61,122 nucleotides of DNA from GCA-2861595 sp035525365. Lineage in GTDB: Bacteria > Actinomycetota > Acidimicrobiia > Acidimicrobiales > GCA-2861595. This document shows positions 41,609 to 51,950 of the stretch, piece after piece. Below the pieces are notes generated by a model. That model made no database searches and was not told the origin of the DNA. It saw only the letters and a program-made list of their open reading frames with translations. The first letter of the stretch is position 1. Every line of letters starts with the position of its first letter. The stretch lies in contig DATLEK010000126.1 in the NCBI GenBank assembly GCA_035525365.1, positions 1-61,122 of the forward strand. The letters are read 5' to 3'. A program made the translations under genes and the position numbers.

Positions 41609-42825
41609 CCCAGTTCGCCGACATCGAGAAGGCCATCGCCGCCATCGCCAGCGGCGACATGATCGTCGTCGTCGACGACCAGGACCGGGAGAACGAGGGT
41701 GACCTCATCATGGCCGCCGAGCACGCCACACCGGAGAAGATCGCCTTTTTCGTCAGGCACACCTCCGGTGTCATCTGCATGCCCATGGAGGGCGACCGCC
41801 TCGACCAGCTCGGCCTGCCCCTCATGGTGGTCAACAACACCGAGTCCCAGCGCACCGCCTTCACCGTCAGCGTCGACTACCGCCCCGGCACCAGTACCGG
41901 CATCTCCGCCGCCGACCGGGCCACCACCATCCAGGCCCTCATCAACCCGGAGACAGATCCCGCCGACCTGGCCAAGCCCGGCCACATCTTCCCCCTCCGA
42001 TACCGCACCGGCGGCGTCCTCAAGAGAGCCGGCCACACCGAGGCGGCCGTGGACCTGGCCCGGGCCGCCGGCCTCGCCCCCGCCGGCGTCCTGTGCGAGG
42101 TGGTCAAGGAGGACGGCGAGATGGCCCGCCTGCCCGACCTGGAGACCTTCACCCAGGAGCACGGCCTTCTCCTCATCTCCATCGCCGACCTCATCCGCTA
42201 CCGGCGCCAGAACGACAAGCTGGTCAAGCGGGTCTCCGAGGCCCAGATCCCCACCGCCTACGGCGAATTCACCTGCTACGCCTACGAGTCGGTCATCAAC
42301 GGCGACCAGCACGTGGCCTTCGTCAAGGGCGCCGTCCAGGGCGAGAGCAACGTGCTCGTCCGTGTCCATAGCGAATGCCTCACCGGCGACGTCTTCGGGT
42401 CCAGGCGCTGCGACTGCGGATGGCAACTGGAGGCAGCGATCAAGCGGGTGGCCGAGGAGGGGCTCGGCGTTGTCGTGTACCTGCGGGGCCACGAGGGCCG
42501 GGGCATAGGGCTGGCCCACAAGCTCGCCGCCTACGCCCTCCAGGAGCAGGGCCGTGACACCGTCGACGCCAACCTCGACCTCGGCCTGCCGGTGGACAGC
42601 CGCGAGTACGGCATCGGCGCCCAGATCCTCGTCGACCTCGGCATCACCACCATGCGCTACCTCACCAACAACCCGGCCAAGTACGGTGGACTCGAGGGTT
42701 TCGGCCTGGAGATGGTCGAGCGGGTGCCGTTGGAATCGGCGCCCAACTCCCACAATCACGCGTATCTCCGGACCAAAAGGGACCGGATGGGCCACTACCT
42801 GGAGGGCCTCGATGACGATCTATGA
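41605..42825 (+). CDS. ribBA: RibBA: DHBP synthase / GTP cyclohydrolase II
   Basis: 406 residues. The N-terminal half makes dihydroxybutanone phosphate from ribulose-5-phosphate (VVVDDQDRENEGDLIMAAEH, FVRHTSGVICMPM, FPLRYRTGGVLKRAGHTEAA). The C-terminal half opens GTP, with zinc cysteines in VHSECLTGDVFGSRRCDCGW and the catalytic YLRGHEGRGIGLAHKLAAYA. Where many relatives have GQEGRGIG, this has GHEGRGIG. Overlaps ribH by 14 nt. Confidence 0.96.
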   Translation: MTQFADIEKAIAAIASGDMIVVVDDQDRENEGDLIMAAEHATPEKIAFFVRHTSGVICMPMEGDRLDQLGLPLMVVNNTESQRTAFTVSVDYRPGTSTGISAADRATTIQALINPETDPADLAKPGHIFPLRYRTGGVLKRAGHTEAAVDLARAAGLAPAGVLCEVVKEDGEMARLPDLETFTQEHGLLLISIADLIRYRRQNDKLVKRVSEAQIPTAYGEFTCYAYESVINGDQHVAFVKGAVQGESNVLVRVHSECLTGDVFGSRRCDCGWQLEAAIKRVAEEGLGVVVYLRGHEGRGIGLAHKLAAYALQEQGRDTVDANLDLGLPVDSREYGIGAQILVDLGITTMRYLTNNPAKYGGLEGFGLEMVERVPLESAPNSHNHAYLRTKRDRMGHYLEGLDDDL

Positions 42826-43333
42826 GGGCCAGCTGCAGGGTGAGGGCACGCGGGTAGCCGTCGTCTGCAGCCGCTTCAACGAAGCGATCACCGAGCGGCT
42901 CCTGGCCGGCGCCCTCGACGGCTTGCGCACCCACGGCGTGGATGACAGCTCGATCACCATCGCCTGGGTCCCCGGCGCGTTCGAGCTGCCCCTCGCCGCC
43001 GCCCGCCTCGCCGGCTCCGGCGAGTACGACGCCGTCGTCTGCCTCGGCGCCGTCATCCGCGGCGCCACCGGCCACTACGAACAGGTGGCCGGCCAGTGCG
43101 CCGCCGGCATCCAGCGGGCCCAGATGGACACGGGTGTCCCTGTCATCTTCGGCGTCCTCACCACCGACACCGTGGAACAGGCCCTCGAACGGGCCGGCTC
43201 GGAGACTGCGAGCTATACCCGCCAGGGCCATACGGAGCTCTCTTCCAGGTCCAACAAGGGCTATGAGGCGGCGCTGGCCGCGCTGGAGATGTGCGACCTG
43301 CTCCGCCAGCTGCCCAAGAGCCCCCGGGCCTGA
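42812..43333 (+). CDS. ribH: Lumazine synthase with a short extra segment
   Basis: 173 residues versus 155-160 usual. Forms dimethyl-ribityl-lumazine in icosahedral or pentameric shells. Motifs: VAVVCSRFNEAITERLLAGA, the substrate-binding WVPGAFELPLAA, CLGAVIRGATGHYEQVA with the catalytic His, and VPVIFGVLTTDTVEQALERAG. Where relatives continue GTKAGNKG, this protein has about 16 extra residues (ETASYTRQGHTELSSR) before SNKGYEAALAALEM. The extra piece lies between the phosphate-contacting Arg (ERAG) and Lys (NKG). Confidence 0.92.
   Translation: MTIYEGQLQGEGTRVAVVCSRFNEAITERLLAGALDGLRTHGVDDSSITIAWVPGAFELPLAAARLAGSGEYDAVVCLGAVIRGATGHYEQVAGQCAAGIQRAQMDTGVPVIFGVLTTDTVEQALERAGSETASYTRQGHTELSSRSNKGYEAALAALEMCDLLRQLPKSPRA
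43210..43240. repeat. Imperfect palindrome within the ribH extra segment
   Basis: GAGCT (43210-43214) and AGCTC (43236-43240) bracket a CCC-GCCA-GGG mini-hairpin. It lies in the DNA of the residues that other lumazine synthases lack. Confidence 0.35.
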
Positions 43334-43357
43334 TCGGCCGCGACCGTTACCACGAAC

Positions 43358-44233
43358 ATGCTGCGCCTCGTCCTGCCCAAAGGCTCACTGGAAGCCGCCA
43401 CCCTCGAGCTGTTCGAGGCCGCCGACCTCCCGGTGCGCCGCAGCTCCGAGGTCGACTACCGCGCCACCATCCCCGATCCCCGCATCGCCGACGTGCGCAT
43501 CCTGCGGCCCCAGGAGATCCCCCGCTACGTGGCCCAGGGCCTCTTCGACATCGGCATCACCGGCCGGGACTGGATCGAGGAGACAGCCAGTGAGGTGATC
43601 TCACTGGGCGAGCTGCACTACTCCAAGGCCACCGCCCGGCCGGTGCAGGTCGTGCTGGCTGTCGCCGCCGACTCTCCCGTCAAGACCGTGGCCGACCTTC
43701 CCGCCCGCGCCCGGGTCCACACCGAGTACCCCGAGCTGACCCGCCGCTACCTGGAGAAGCACGGCGTCGAGGGTGACATCACCCTCTCCTACGGCGCCAC
43801 CGAGGCCAAGGTCCCTGAGATCGCCGACGCCGTGGTCGAGATCACCGAGACCGGCCGTGCCCTCAAGGCGGCGGGGCTGAGGATCGTCGACACCGTGCTG
43901 GTCTCGTTCACCGAGCTGATCGCCAACCCCGCCGCATGTCAGGACCCGGCCAAGCGCCACGCCATGGAACAGGTGCTCACCCTCCTGCTCGGGACCCTGG
44001 AGGCGAGGGGCAAGGTGCTGGTGAAGCTCAACGTCTCCGAGGCCGATCTGTCCGGCGTCATCGCCATCCTCCCCGCCCTCCGCTCGCCCAGCGTCTCCAA
44101 GCTGTTCGGCGAGGAGGCTTATGCGGTGGAGACCGTCGTCCCCAAGGCCGACATCAACACCCTCATCCCCGCCCTCAAGGACCACGGCGCCAGCGACATC
44201 ATCGAGCTTCCCCTGGCCAAGATCGTCCATTGA
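43358..44233 (+). CDS. hisG: ATP phosphoribosyltransferase, long form
   Basis: 291 residues. First step of histidine synthesis, from ATP and PRPP. Catalytic part: LRLVLPKGSLEAATLELFEA, the GLFDIGITGRDWIEE segment, and the PRPP loop ADAVVEITETGRALKAAGLR. The C-terminal 75 residues (LNVSEADLSGVIAILPAL ... ELPLAKIVH) are the ACT-like histidine-feedback domain, so no HisZ is needed. It follows ribH by 24 bp; hisE is not present beside it. Confidence 0.95.
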   Translation: MLRLVLPKGSLEAATLELFEAADLPVRRSSEVDYRATIPDPRIADVRILRPQEIPRYVAQGLFDIGITGRDWIEETASEVISLGELHYSKATARPVQVVLAVAADSPVKTVADLPARARVHTEYPELTRRYLEKHGVEGDITLSYGATEAKVPEIADAVVEITETGRALKAAGLRIVDTVLVSFTELIANPAACQDPAKRHAMEQVLTLLLGTLEARGKVLVKLNVSEADLSGVIAILPALRSPSVSKLFGEEAYAVETVVPKADINTLIPALKDHGASDIIELPLAKIVH

Positions 44234-44245
44234 TCCATTGATCCG

Positions 44246-44455
44246 TTGAACGGGAGCGAAGGCCGCGGCCGCGTCGCCGAGTTCGACGACCACAAGGGCT
44301 ACGGCTGGATCGACGACGCCGGCGGCCAACGCCTCTTCTTCCACTGCACCGCCATCGCCGACGGCTCCCGCACCATCGAGGTAGGCGCCGGCGTCACCTT
44401 CGACGTCGTCGAAAACCGCATGGGCCCTGAGGCCACCAACATCTCCGGGCGCTGA
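44246..44455 (+). CDS. Cold-shock-domain-like small protein
   Basis: 69 residues from TTG. A short OB-fold with RGRVAEFDDHKGYGWIDDAG and LFFHCTAIADGSRTIEVGAG, corresponding to RNP1 (KGYGWI for KGFGFI) and RNP2 (LFFH for VFVH). It ends VVENRMGPEATNISGR, close to the usual GPQAANV. Probably binds single-stranded nucleic acid. The start lies in a threefold ATTGATCC-like repeat after the hisG stop, so the exact start is uncertain. Confidence 0.75.
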   Translation: MNGSEGRGRVAEFDDHKGYGWIDDAGGQRLFFHCTAIADGSRTIEVGAGVTFDVVENRMGPEATNISGR

Positions 44456-44470
44456 GCCCTGAAGCGATCG

Positions 44471-44881
44471 TCAGCTGGGCTGGTGGCCGGCCTTCATCTG
44501 GACGAAGGCCAGGCGCAGCTGGGTGAGCCCTTCCTTCAACTGCTCCTCCTCGTCACCCAGGCGACCGGCCAGGCCCTCGACGATGGCGCCAAGGGCGTCG
44601 ATGGCCAGCTGGGCCTGGGGGAGCTGGGGCGGGGTGAGCGACAGGTGCAGCGCGGCCAGCTCGAACAGCCCGTAGGCGTGGTTGGCCACCACCAGGTCGG
44701 CCGGCGTCTCGGCCAGCTGGCGGCGCAACTCCACCATCTTGGCTTCCATCTCGGCCTCGGTCAGCTCACCGCCACCGACGCCCGACGAAGGGCCGGCAGC
44801 CGCCGGCGGCGGGGGAGCGGCCGGCGGTGGCTGGCCTCCACCCACTGGTCGTTCGCCGCCGGGTGTCCAGATGGTGCTCAT
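44471..44881 (-). CDS. DUF1844 protein
   Basis: 136 residues from ATG. Begins MSTIWTPGGERPVGGGQPPP, with a Pro/Ala-rich linker. A helical domain follows (ADLVVANHAYGLFELAALHL, QAQLAIDALGAIVEGLAGRL) ending LRLAFVQMKAGHQPS. This pattern and its divergent position beside infC identify the DUF1844 family of actinobacteria; the molecular role is unknown. Confidence 0.85.
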   Translation of the reverse strand: MSTIWTPGGERPVGGGQPPPAAPPPPAAAGPSSGVGGGELTEAEMEAKMVELRRQLAETPADLVVANHAYGLFELAALHLSLTPPQLPQAQLAIDALGAIVEGLAGRLGDEEEQLKEGLTQLRLAFVQMKAGHQPS

Positions 44882-44986
44882 CGCTGGTACCCTAACCACA
44901 AACCAAGAACGGGAAGCGGGGCCAGATTCATCGGTCCCCACCCGGCCAGCCGACTCGTCGGGTGTGCCGGGTTGAATGGCCGCCGA

Positions 44987-45014
44987 GGGCGGGCGTTGCT
45001 TCCGACGCCTGCCC
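44987..45014 (+). promoter_or_regulatory. Hairpin in the infC leader
   Basis: GGGCGGGCGT (44987-44996) pairs with ACGCCTGCCC (45005-45014), with one G-U pair and an 8-nt loop. It lies 24 nt before the ribosome site, so a role in autoregulation of IF3/L35/L20 expression is possible. TACCCT at 44888-44893 may be the promoter. Confidence 0.4.
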
Positions 45015-45052
45015 TTGTCGCGTCAGGGGCACCAACCAAGGAGTGATGCCGC

Positions 45053-45763
45053 ATCGCCGCAGGGACCGCCGCCGAGACCAGGATCAACGACCGGATCAGA
45101 GCTCGTGAGGTGCGTCTTATAGACGCAGACGGAGCGCAGTTGGGGATCAAGAGCCTTCCCGATGCTCTCGTCATTGCCCGCGATGCGGACTTGGACCTGG
45201 TGGAGGTGGCACCGATGGCCAATCCTCCCGTCTGCCGGATCATGGACTACAGCCGGTTCAAGTACGAGACCGAGCAGAAGGCCAAGGAGTCGCGGCGCAA
45301 GACCACCAACATCAGTGTCAAGGAGATGAAGTACCGGCCCAAGATCGGGCCCGGTGACTTCGAGACCAAGACCCGACAGGTGGCCAAGTTCCTCGGCCAG
45401 GGCCACAAGGTGAAAATCACGATCATGTTCCGAGGCCGCGAGATGAGCCATCAGGAGCTGGGCCTGAAGATCCTCGACCGGGTGGCCGAGGAGGTCGGCC
45501 CCATCGCCAAGGTGGAGCAGTCCCCCAAGGTGGACGGTCGCAACATGGTGATGATCCTCGGTCCTGACAAGCGAGCCAAGCCGCCGGCCCCGCCCGCTAC
45601 CGCCAGCCCGAACGGGTCGGCGCCGGCGCCGGCGGCACCGACACCAGCAGCGACCAGCGCACCAGCACCCGAGACCGCAGATGCACCCGAGACCGCAGAT
45701 GTACCCGAGACCACAGAGACCGTCGAGACGATCGAGTCGCCAGTACCCGCCCAGGAGGCCTGA
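45053..45763 (+). CDS. infC: Translation initiation factor IF-3 with AUC start codon
   Basis: 236 residues from ATC. The frame has an in-frame TGA at 45044-45046 and no ATG, GTG or TTG before the conserved N-terminus (ETRINDRIRAREVRLIDADG). AAGGAG (45038-45043) lies 9 nt before the ATC. Rare starts are a known infC feature used for autoregulation by IF3. Domains: IF3-N with QLGIKSLPDALVIARDADLD, and IF3-C with KEMKYRPKIGPGDFETKTRQ and GHKVKITIMFRGREMSHQEL. The last 55 residues form an Ala/Pro/Thr tail with repeated ETADxPE units. Confidence 0.9.
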   Translation: MAAGTAAETRINDRIRAREVRLIDADGAQLGIKSLPDALVIARDADLDLVEVAPMANPPVCRIMDYSRFKYETEQKAKESRRKTTNISVKEMKYRPKIGPGDFETKTRQVAKFLGQGHKVKITIMFRGREMSHQELGLKILDRVAEEVGPIAKVEQSPKVDGRNMVMILGPDKRAKPPAPPATASPNGSAPAPAAPTPAATSAPAPETADAPETADVPETTETVETIESPVPAQEA

Positions 45764-45766
45764 GCC

Positions 45767-45961
45767 ATGCCCAAGATGAAGACAGACCGGGGCGCGGCCA
45801 AGCGCTTCAAGGTGACCGGCACCGGAAAGATCATGCGCCGCAAGGCCTTCCGGGCCCACCTGCTGGAGAAGAAGTCGTCGGTCCGCACCCGCCGGCTCGG
45901 GCGCGAGGCCGAGCTCACCGGCGGCGACCGCAAGCAGATCAAGCGCCTACTGGGCCTCTGA
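45767..45961 (+). CDS. rpmI: Ribosomal protein L35
   Basis: 64 residues, standard. PKMKTDRGAAKRFKVTGTGK, then KIMRRKAFRAHLLEKKSS, and the final RKQIKRLLGL. It begins 3 nt after infC. Confidence 0.97.
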   Translation: MPKMKTDRGAAKRFKVTGTGKIMRRKAFRAHLLEKKSSVRTRRLGREAELTGGDRKQIKRLLGL

Positions 45962-46021
45962 GCCCGCGGCACACCGACAGACAGCACCGGGTCAAGAACA
46001 CAGGAACGAGGGAGTCAAACG

Positions 46022-46387
46022 ATGGCAAGGGTCAAACGCGCGGTACACGCCCGCAAGCACCGCAGGGCGATTTTGGAGCAGGCGCAGGGTTACTACGGCA
46101 ACAAGAGCCGGAGCTTCCGCGCCGCCAACGAGCAGGTCATGCATTCCCTGCAGTACGCCCGCAGGGACCGGCGGGCCAAGAAGGGCGACTTCCGCCAGCT
46201 CTGGATCCAGCGGATCAACGCCGCAGCCAGGCAGAACGGCATGAGCTACAGCCGGTTCATCTCCGGGCTCCGGGTGGCCGAGATCGAGGTGGACCGCAAG
46301 GTCCTCGCCGATCTCGCCGTCACCGACCCTGCAGCATTCGCCGGCCTGGTCAAGTTGGCCGCGGAGGCCGCGGAGGCCGGGACCTGA
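46022..46387 (+). CDS. rplT: Ribosomal protein L20
   Basis: 121 residues. ARVKRAVHARKHRRAILEQA, GYYGNKSRSFRAANEQVMHS, and FRQLWIQRINAAARQNGMSY. Binds 23S rRNA domain II and assists assembly. GAACGAGGGAG precedes the start. Confidence 0.97.
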   Translation: MARVKRAVHARKHRRAILEQAQGYYGNKSRSFRAANEQVMHSLQYARRDRRAKKGDFRQLWIQRINAAARQNGMSYSRFISGLRVAEIEVDRKVLADLAVTDPAAFAGLVKLAAEAAEAGT

Positions 46388-46419
46388 GCGGAGAGCTACT
46401 GGGTTTCCGCAACCCGAAA

Positions 46420-47193
46420 GTGCAGCACCTGCGCCAGCTGATCGGGCGGCGTCCCGTCCGGGAGCAGGAGCACACCTTCGTGGTCGAGGGGACCAAAGCT
46501 CTCAGCGAAGCCCTCGACGCCGGTGCGCACCTCCATGCCGTGTTCGCCGCCCCCACAGCACCGACCGACGTTCTCGAACGGGCCATGGCCCGGGGAGCGG
46601 TGGTCCACCACACCGAGCCCGGCGTCATCGAGCGGGTGGCGCCGACCGTGAGCCCCCAGCCGCTATTGGCCGTGGCCGAGCAGATCGACGTGCCCCTCGA
46701 CGATCTGTCCGGTGCCAGCCTGCTGCTCGTGGCTGTCGACGTCTCCGACCCCGGCAATCTCGGCACCGTGCTGCGCAGCGCCGAGGCCGCCGGTGCCGAC
46801 GGAGTGGTCTGTTGCGGGTCGTCCGTCGACGTCTACAACCCCAAGACCGTGCGGGCCGCGGCCGGCGCCATGTTCCACCTGCCCCTCGCCATTGCCGGGG
46901 ATACCCTCGGCGTGCTCGACCGCGTAGGAGGATGGGGCATGCTCCGCCTGGGCGCCGTGGCCCGCGGTGGCACGCACCACACCGACATCGATCTGCGCCG
47001 GCGGGTCGCCCTGGTCATCGGCAACGAGGCGGCGGGCCTCCCGCCGGCGGTCCTCGAGGCGATGGACGAACTGGTCACCATCCCGATGGCCGGGCGAGCT
47101 GAGTCGCTCAACGTCGGTGTCGCCGCTGCCGTGCTGTGCTTCGAGGTCGCCAGGCAGCGAACGGCCAAGGAGGTTCCTTCCGGTGGATCTTGA
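46420..47193 (+). CDS. rlmB: TrmH-family (SpoU) rRNA methyltransferase
   Basis: 257 residues from GTG. Probably 2'-O-methylates 23S rRNA. An N-terminal substrate-binding domain (HTFVVEGTKALSEALDAGAH) is followed by the SPOUT knot domain with VDVSDPGNLGTVLRSAEAAG, VALVIGNEAAGLPPAV and TIPMAGRAESLNVGVAAAVL. The frame continues upstream (LGFRNPK) to CTG codons at 46399 and 46384, so the real start may be a CTG beside the rplT stop. Mycobacterial tsnR occupies this position. RlmB versus TsnR-type target is unresolved. Confidence 0.85.
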   Translation: MQHLRQLIGRRPVREQEHTFVVEGTKALSEALDAGAHLHAVFAAPTAPTDVLERAMARGAVVHHTEPGVIERVAPTVSPQPLLAVAEQIDVPLDDLSGASLLLVAVDVSDPGNLGTVLRSAEAAGADGVVCCGSSVDVYNPKTVRAAAGAMFHLPLAIAGDTLGVLDRVGGWGMLRLGAVARGGTHHTDIDLRRRVALVIGNEAAGLPPAVLEAMDELVTIPMAGRAESLNVGVAAAVLCFEVARQRTAKEVPSGGS

Positions 47194-48222
47194 CGCCCTT
47201 CCCGACGCCGTCCTCGTTCTCGGCGCCGACCGCACCATCACCGGCGCAAACACCACCGCCGCTTCTCTCACCGGATACCGCGTCGCCGATCTGGTCGGGC
47301 GCCCGGTCGCGCTGCTCGAGCCGCGGGGCAAGGACGGCCACCCGCTGCTCACCGGCTGGCACAGATCGGCCCACCTGCGGTCGGTCTGCCTGGTGCCGGA
47401 GCGCCTGGCCACCATCCGGCGCGCCGGTGGCGACGACGTCAGCACCTACGCCATCGGGCGGTACCAACGGGGAGAGTCCGGCGAGGTTCTGGGGATCGTC
47501 CTCTCGCTCAGAATGGCGGGTCCCCGGCGGGACCAGGCAGCCACTGGGATCGAGATCGTGTCCACCGTCAGCCACGAGCTTCGCTCGCCTCTCACGTCGG
47601 TCAAGGGCTACACCAGCCTGCTGCTCACCCGCTGGGACCGCCTGCGCGACGACCAGAAGAAGATGATGCTGGAGCAGGTCAACCACGACGCCGATCGTGT
47701 CACCCGCCTCATCACCGAACTGCTCGACATCAGCCGACTGGAGTCCGGGCGCCTCGTGCTGCACCGCCAGATGATCGACCTGCCGGCGCTGGCGGCGACG
47801 GTGGTGGGCAAGGTCACCATGGAGTACCCGGACCTGGAATGCCGGATGCTCTTCCCGGAGAGCTACCCCTCGGTGTACGCCGATGGCGACAAGATCGTGC
47901 AGGTTCTCACCAACCTGGTGGAGAACGCCTGCAAGTACGCCTCACCCGTGGGTCTCTGCATGGAGGGCGGTGTCGAGGAGAACTTCGTGTGGCTGGCCGT
48001 GCGTGACCGTGGCGAGGGGTTCCCCGAAAAGGACCTGGCCAAGGTGTTCACCAAGTTCTTCCGCCGGGCCGAGACCCGCCCCACCGGCTCGGGCCTGGGC
48101 CTGTGGATCAGCCGTGGCCTGGTCGAGGCCCATGGCGGAAAGCTCGAGGCCGACTCCGTGCCGGGGGAGGGATCGGTCTTCCGCTTCACCCTGCCCCGCC
48201 ACACCTTCGAAGAGGCCCACTC

Positions 48223-48226
<4 letters not shown>
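47183..48226 (+). CDS. PAS-domain sensor histidine kinase
   Basis: 347 residues; GTG start with AAGGAGG 8 nt upstream, overlapping the methyltransferase end. No membrane helix. The PAS-like domain (5-105) begins LDALPDAVLVLGADRTITGA. HisKA has the phospho-His in VSTVSHELRSPLTSVKGYTS (near 132). HATPase_c has the N box TNLVENACKYASPVG, G1 VRDRGEGFPEKDLAKVF, F box FTKFFRR and G2 TGSGLGLWISRGLVEAHGG. No response regulator is adjacent. pheS is translationally coupled downstream (TTGA). Confidence 0.92.
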
Positions 48227-49271
<1,045 letters not shown>

Positions 49272-49272
<1 letters not shown>

Positions 49273-51713
49273 TGCGCGTTCCCCTTTCCTGGTTGAGGGA
49301 CTTCGCTCCCTTCGAGGGCGATCCCGTCGCCCTGGGCGAGACATTCGACGACCTCGGAATGGTGGTCGAGGGTCGTGACCGGGTGGGCGAGGGCCTTGAC
49401 GGCGTGGTGGTGGCCCGGGTGCTCGACGTGCGTCCCCATCCCAAGGCCGACCGGGTGCGTCTCACCGAGGTGGACGCCGGCGACGGCCGGCCGCGGCAGG
49501 TCGTGTGCGGCGCCCCCAACGTGGCCGCCGGTCAGCTTGTGGCGTTGGCCACCATCGGTGCCGTGCTCCCCGGAGACTTCGAGATCAGCCGGCGCCAGGT
49601 GCGGGGCGAGTGGTCCGAGGGAATGATCTGCTCCGCCCGGGAGCTGGGCCTGGGCGAGGACGCCGACGGGATCATGGTGCTGCCGGCCGGACTGGAGCCC
49701 GGAACGGCGTTTGCCGAGGCCATGGGCATCGCCTCCGACGTGGTCTACGACCTGGCCATCGAGGCCAACCGGCCCGACGCCTTGAGCATCGCCGGCATCG
49801 CCCGCGACGCCGCCGCCCGCCTCGGCCTTCCCTTTGCCATCCCCGACCATCCCGTCGCCGAGGTGGCTCAGCGGGTCGAGGATCTGGCCACCATCGCCGT
49901 GGAGTGTCCCGACCTGTGCCCCCGGTTCACCGCCAGTGTGATGACCGGCGTGAAGGTGGGGGAGTCGCCGGCCTGGCTGGTCCGCCGCCTCGCTCTCGCC
50001 GGGATGAGGGCCATCAGCGACGTGGTCGACGCCTCCAACTACGTGATGCTGGAGCTGGGCCAGCCCACCCACCCCTACGACCTGGACCTGTTGCCGGGCG
50101 CCGGACTGCTGGTGCGCCGGGCCGAGCCGGGCGAGACCCTCGTCACCCTCGACGGCGTGACCCGCCGGCTGGGCGACGGCGACGACTGCCTCATCTGCGA
50201 CGCCAAGGGCGTGCCCGTCGGCATCGGCGGGATCATGGGCGGCGCCTCCTCCGAGATCTCGTCGTCCACCACACGGGTCCTGTTGGAGGCGGCCTACTTC
50301 GACCGCATGACCATCGCCCGCACATCGAAGCGGCTCGGCCTCCGCAGCGAAGCCTCCGCCCGCTTCGAGCGCGGCTGCGACCCCGAAGGCATAGAGCGGG
50401 CCGTCAACCGCGTTTTCTCGTTGCTGACGGGTGGCGGTGGGGCGAAGGATGCCCGGCTCGGCTCAGATACCATCTCCGCTTCGACGACACCAGGGGGGGC
50501 CGAGGTGGCGACGGGGATGCTGGATTTGTGGTCGCGGCCGCCACCGGCCCCGCCGATCAGACTGCGCACGAAGCGGGTCAACGCCCTGCTCGGGGCGGCA
50601 ATCACCGACGACGAGATCCGCTCTCTACTCGAGCCCATCGGGTTCAGGGCGTCGCCCGCCGGCGCCGGCCTGCACGACGTGGTGGTGCCCAGCTTCCGCC
50701 CCGACGTGGAGGCCGAGATCGACCTGGTGGAGGAGGTGGCCCGCCACCACGGCTACAGCCGGATCACGCCCACTGTTCCTGCCAGCCCGTATGTCGGGCA
50801 GCTGACGCCCTACCAGCGGGGCCGGCGCCACCTGCACGAGATCCTGGCCGGCGCCGGCGTCAGCGAGGCGGTCACGCCGCCGCTCGTCGGACCCGGTGAC
50901 CACGAGCGGGTCGGCCTGGCCCCCGACACGATCTCAGCGGTGGACCCGCTGGCCCGCGAGGAGTCGATCCTGCGCACCTCGCTGCTCCCGGGCCTGTTGA
51001 AGGCCATCGCCTTCAACGCCTCCCACCGCAGCCCCGATGTGGCCCTGTTCGAGATCGGCCACGTCTTCCGGCCCCCCATGGGCCGGCGGGGGCCGTTGCC
51101 GGACGAGCCGGAGATGCTGATGGTCGCCCTGGCCGATCCCGAAGGCGGGCCCGACTCGGGGGCGGTGGCGGCCAAGCGCCTGCTCGACCTGATGCTCGAC
51201 GCCCTCCACCTCCCCGGAGCCCGCCTGGACGCGGCCACCTCACCGGGGCTGCATCCCTCCCGCACGGCCCGGATCCAGATGCGGGGCGACGTGATCGGCC
51301 ACGTGGGCGAGGTCGACCCGGACGTGCTGGAAGCCATGGGCATCGCCGGACGGGTCGGGCTGATCGAAGTGCTCCTCGACGGGCTCGTCCCCCAGCAGCG
51401 CTCCTACGTCCAGTCCCGCCCGGTCAGCAGGCACCCTTCCAGTGACATCGACCTGGCCTTCGTGGCCTCCGACACCACGCCGGCGGCGGCCATCGCCGTA
51501 ACCCTGCGAGAGGCCGCCGGCGACCTGCTCACCGACCTTCGCCTGTTCGACGTCTTCCGCGACGCCCGCCTCGGCGCCGGCCGCCGCAGCCTCGCGTTCC
51601 GCCTCCGTCTCCAGGCCCTCGACCGCACCCTCACCGACACCGAGGTGACCGACCTCCGCCGGCGCTGCATCAACGCCGTAGCCGCCGCCCACGCCGCCGA
51701 AATTCGCGCCTGA
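49272..51713 (+). CDS. pheT: Phenylalanyl-tRNA synthetase beta subunit
   Basis: 813 residues, full length. Starts MRVPLSWLRDFAPFEGDPVA. The EMAP-II-like tRNA-binding domain (VLDVRPHPKADRVRLTEVDA), the B3/B4 editing domain (MRAISDVVDASNYVMLELGQ), the B5 domain and the catalytic-like core follow. The C-terminal ferredoxin-fold anticodon-binding domain begins near 725 (QSRPVSRHPSSDIDLAFVAS). It ends 22 bp before the MITE-like element. Confidence 0.97.
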
Positions 51714-51735
51714 CCGGGTGGGCGAGCCGTTTCGG

Positions 51736-51924
51736 CCTTCATGTTGCACAGAAATCGTCGTAGAGCAGGCTGTCGCAGAATCCGCGGCGGCTTTCTGGTT
51801 TCGTCGGCAAGAACCGTTTCCACAGAACGGTCTCTGCCGTCGAACAAGTCCGCTTGACATTCCGCCGCCGTAGCTGACGTCCATTTTGCGACAGCCTGAC
51901 AACAACGCTGTTGCAAAATGAAGG
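51736..51924. mobile_element. MITE-like element with two nested inverted-repeat pairs
   Basis: Outer ends: 51736-51751 (CCTTCATGTTGCACAG) pair with 51908-51924 (CTGTTGCAAAATGAAGG), one mismatch and one indel. Inner ends: 51766-51781 (CAGGCTGTCGCAGAAT) pair with 51883-51898 (ATTTTGCGACAGCCTG), one mismatch in 16. A central hairpin CCGTT/AACGG is at 51814-51830. No protein frame with coding character. GC is well below the flanks. The GGCTGTCGCAAAAT-like ends recall transposase-recognised termini, but the IS family is not assigned. Confidence 0.65.
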
Positions 51925-51950
51925 GCAAACCAGGTCGGGATTAGCGCGGA

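Noticed and set aside
44230..44250. ATTGATCC triple repeat as a regulatory element
   Set aside because: Only two exact and one degenerate 8-bp units around the hisG stop; more likely slippage, and it only makes the next start uncertain.
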